Shown here in pieces: positions 5,854 through 6,206 of a stretch of 6,206 nucleotides of DNA (position 1 is its first letter; each line of letters starts with the position of its first letter). The position numbers were made by a program, and so were the translations under genes. The notes under the pieces are model-generated. The model was given only the letters and a program-made list of their open reading frames with translations. It did not search any database and was not told the origin of the DNA. The stretch covers positions 1 through 6,206 of the forward strand of contig JAJYOS010000417.1 in assembly GCA_021796055.1 (NCBI GenBank), given 5' to 3'. The DNA is from Bacteroidota bacterium. GTDB taxonomy: Bacteria > Bacteroidota > Kryptoniia > Kryptoniales > JAKASW01.

Positions 5854-6206
5854 TATCCCGTTGATTGAAATATCCAGATCGGCGATGATTCTCCTCTTGA
5901 TGAAATACATCGATATGGAGAAGGCGATTATTACCGAGATGATCGAGACCAATCGCTGGCTGGCTATGTCAGATTGCATGCCGGCCAGAGAATATCTTAG
6001 ACTTACCACGGCCATCACATCACCGGTGTTTGCTTTGTGGCAGGTACTACAAACGTCAGTTGCGAGTATCGGCTGAATTATTCTGTATACGGGCTCGTTA
6101 TTGAAAGTCTCTTTGAAAGAGCCGACGGCTTTCGATCTCAATACAGACCCTTCCTCTTTGTCCATGTTCATTTCTGAACCGGCAATAGAAGCGGCCCGGG
6201 CCGGCG
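5854..6206 (-). pseudogene. Methyl-accepting chemotaxis protein, periplasmic heme-type sensor and membrane helix; 5' portion of the interrupted gene (partial)
   Basis: The frame is open to the right window edge (last visible residues upstream [18 protein letters not shown]), so the true start lies outside; the ATG at 6171 is internal. The visible part is the end of a periplasmic sensor: VYRIIQPILATDVCSTCH, with the c-type heme motif CxxCH encoded at 6037-6051, then GDVMAVVSLRYSLAGMQ. A PI....C..CH....G...VSL pattern is typical of the DUF3365/heme-Cache-like sensors of chemoreceptors and histidine kinases in metal- and sulfur-reducing bacteria. A transmembrane helix follows (LVSIISVIIAFSISMYF, about 5900-5955), then the basic stop-transfer FIKRR and the HAMP entry IIADLDISI before TAA 5851-5853. 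Covalent heme attachment would need export and Ccm-type maturation, not visible here. The predicted role is sensing redox state or a gas/ligand. As it stands this piece would be membrane-anchored but unable to signal. Confidence 0.8.

Noticed and set aside
1..6206. CRISPR arrays, tRNA/rRNA genes, insertion sequences, defence or toxin-antitoxin systems
   Set aside because: No spaced direct repeats, cloverleaf sequences, transposase motifs or nuclease/antitoxin pairs were seen on either strand.

Overview
The window (about half G+C) reads as chromosomal DNA of a Gram-negative, motile, probably sediment- or anaerobe-type bacterium. Reasons: secreted proteins with Sec signal peptides, a chemoreceptor whose periplasmic part carries a c-type heme motif, and a CheW coupling protein. 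The phylum cannot be settled from the sequence. Clear Shine-Dalgarno sites precede most genes, which argues against typical Bacteroidetes. One possible TAnnTTTG promoter and the secreted Sip/raffinose-synthase-like hydrolase would fit a relative in the wider FCB group (for example Ignavibacteria-like), but a deltaproteobacterial-type lineage is equally possible.

Layout, left half (plus strand): the 3' end of a short-chain dehydrogenase (2-328) closes with a hairpin terminator. A roughly 390-base gap follows, with a sigma70-like promoter, a good ribosome binding site and what looks like a decayed GNAT acetyltransferase (472-713). Next is a large secreted GH36-like glycosidase of the raffinose synthase/Sip1 type (718-2940). 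Behind it lies a short secreted-protein remnant (2977-3237) in a largely degenerate stretch, then a small Cys-rich DUF3795-type protein (3312-3737).

Right half (minus strand): a chemotaxis pair converges on the DUF3795 gene. The upstream gene, running in from beyond the right edge, encodes a methyl-accepting chemoreceptor with a periplasmic CxxCH heme motif, a transmembrane helix, several HAMP-like modules and a complete cytoplasmic signalling hairpin. It is followed after 53 bases by cheW (3890-4366). The chemoreceptor reading frame is cut by a single in-frame TAA (5851-5853) exactly at the membrane/HAMP junction, with both sides otherwise intact.

Working together: the receptor and CheW would form a redox- or ligand-sensing chemotaxis input, if the stop is an error, is read through, or is very recent. 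The left-hand genes look like independent units (sugar hydrolysis, oxidoreductase, small metal-binding-type protein), with two decayed fragments between them. I did not find a novel multi-gene system; the most unusual item is the interrupted heme chemoreceptor.
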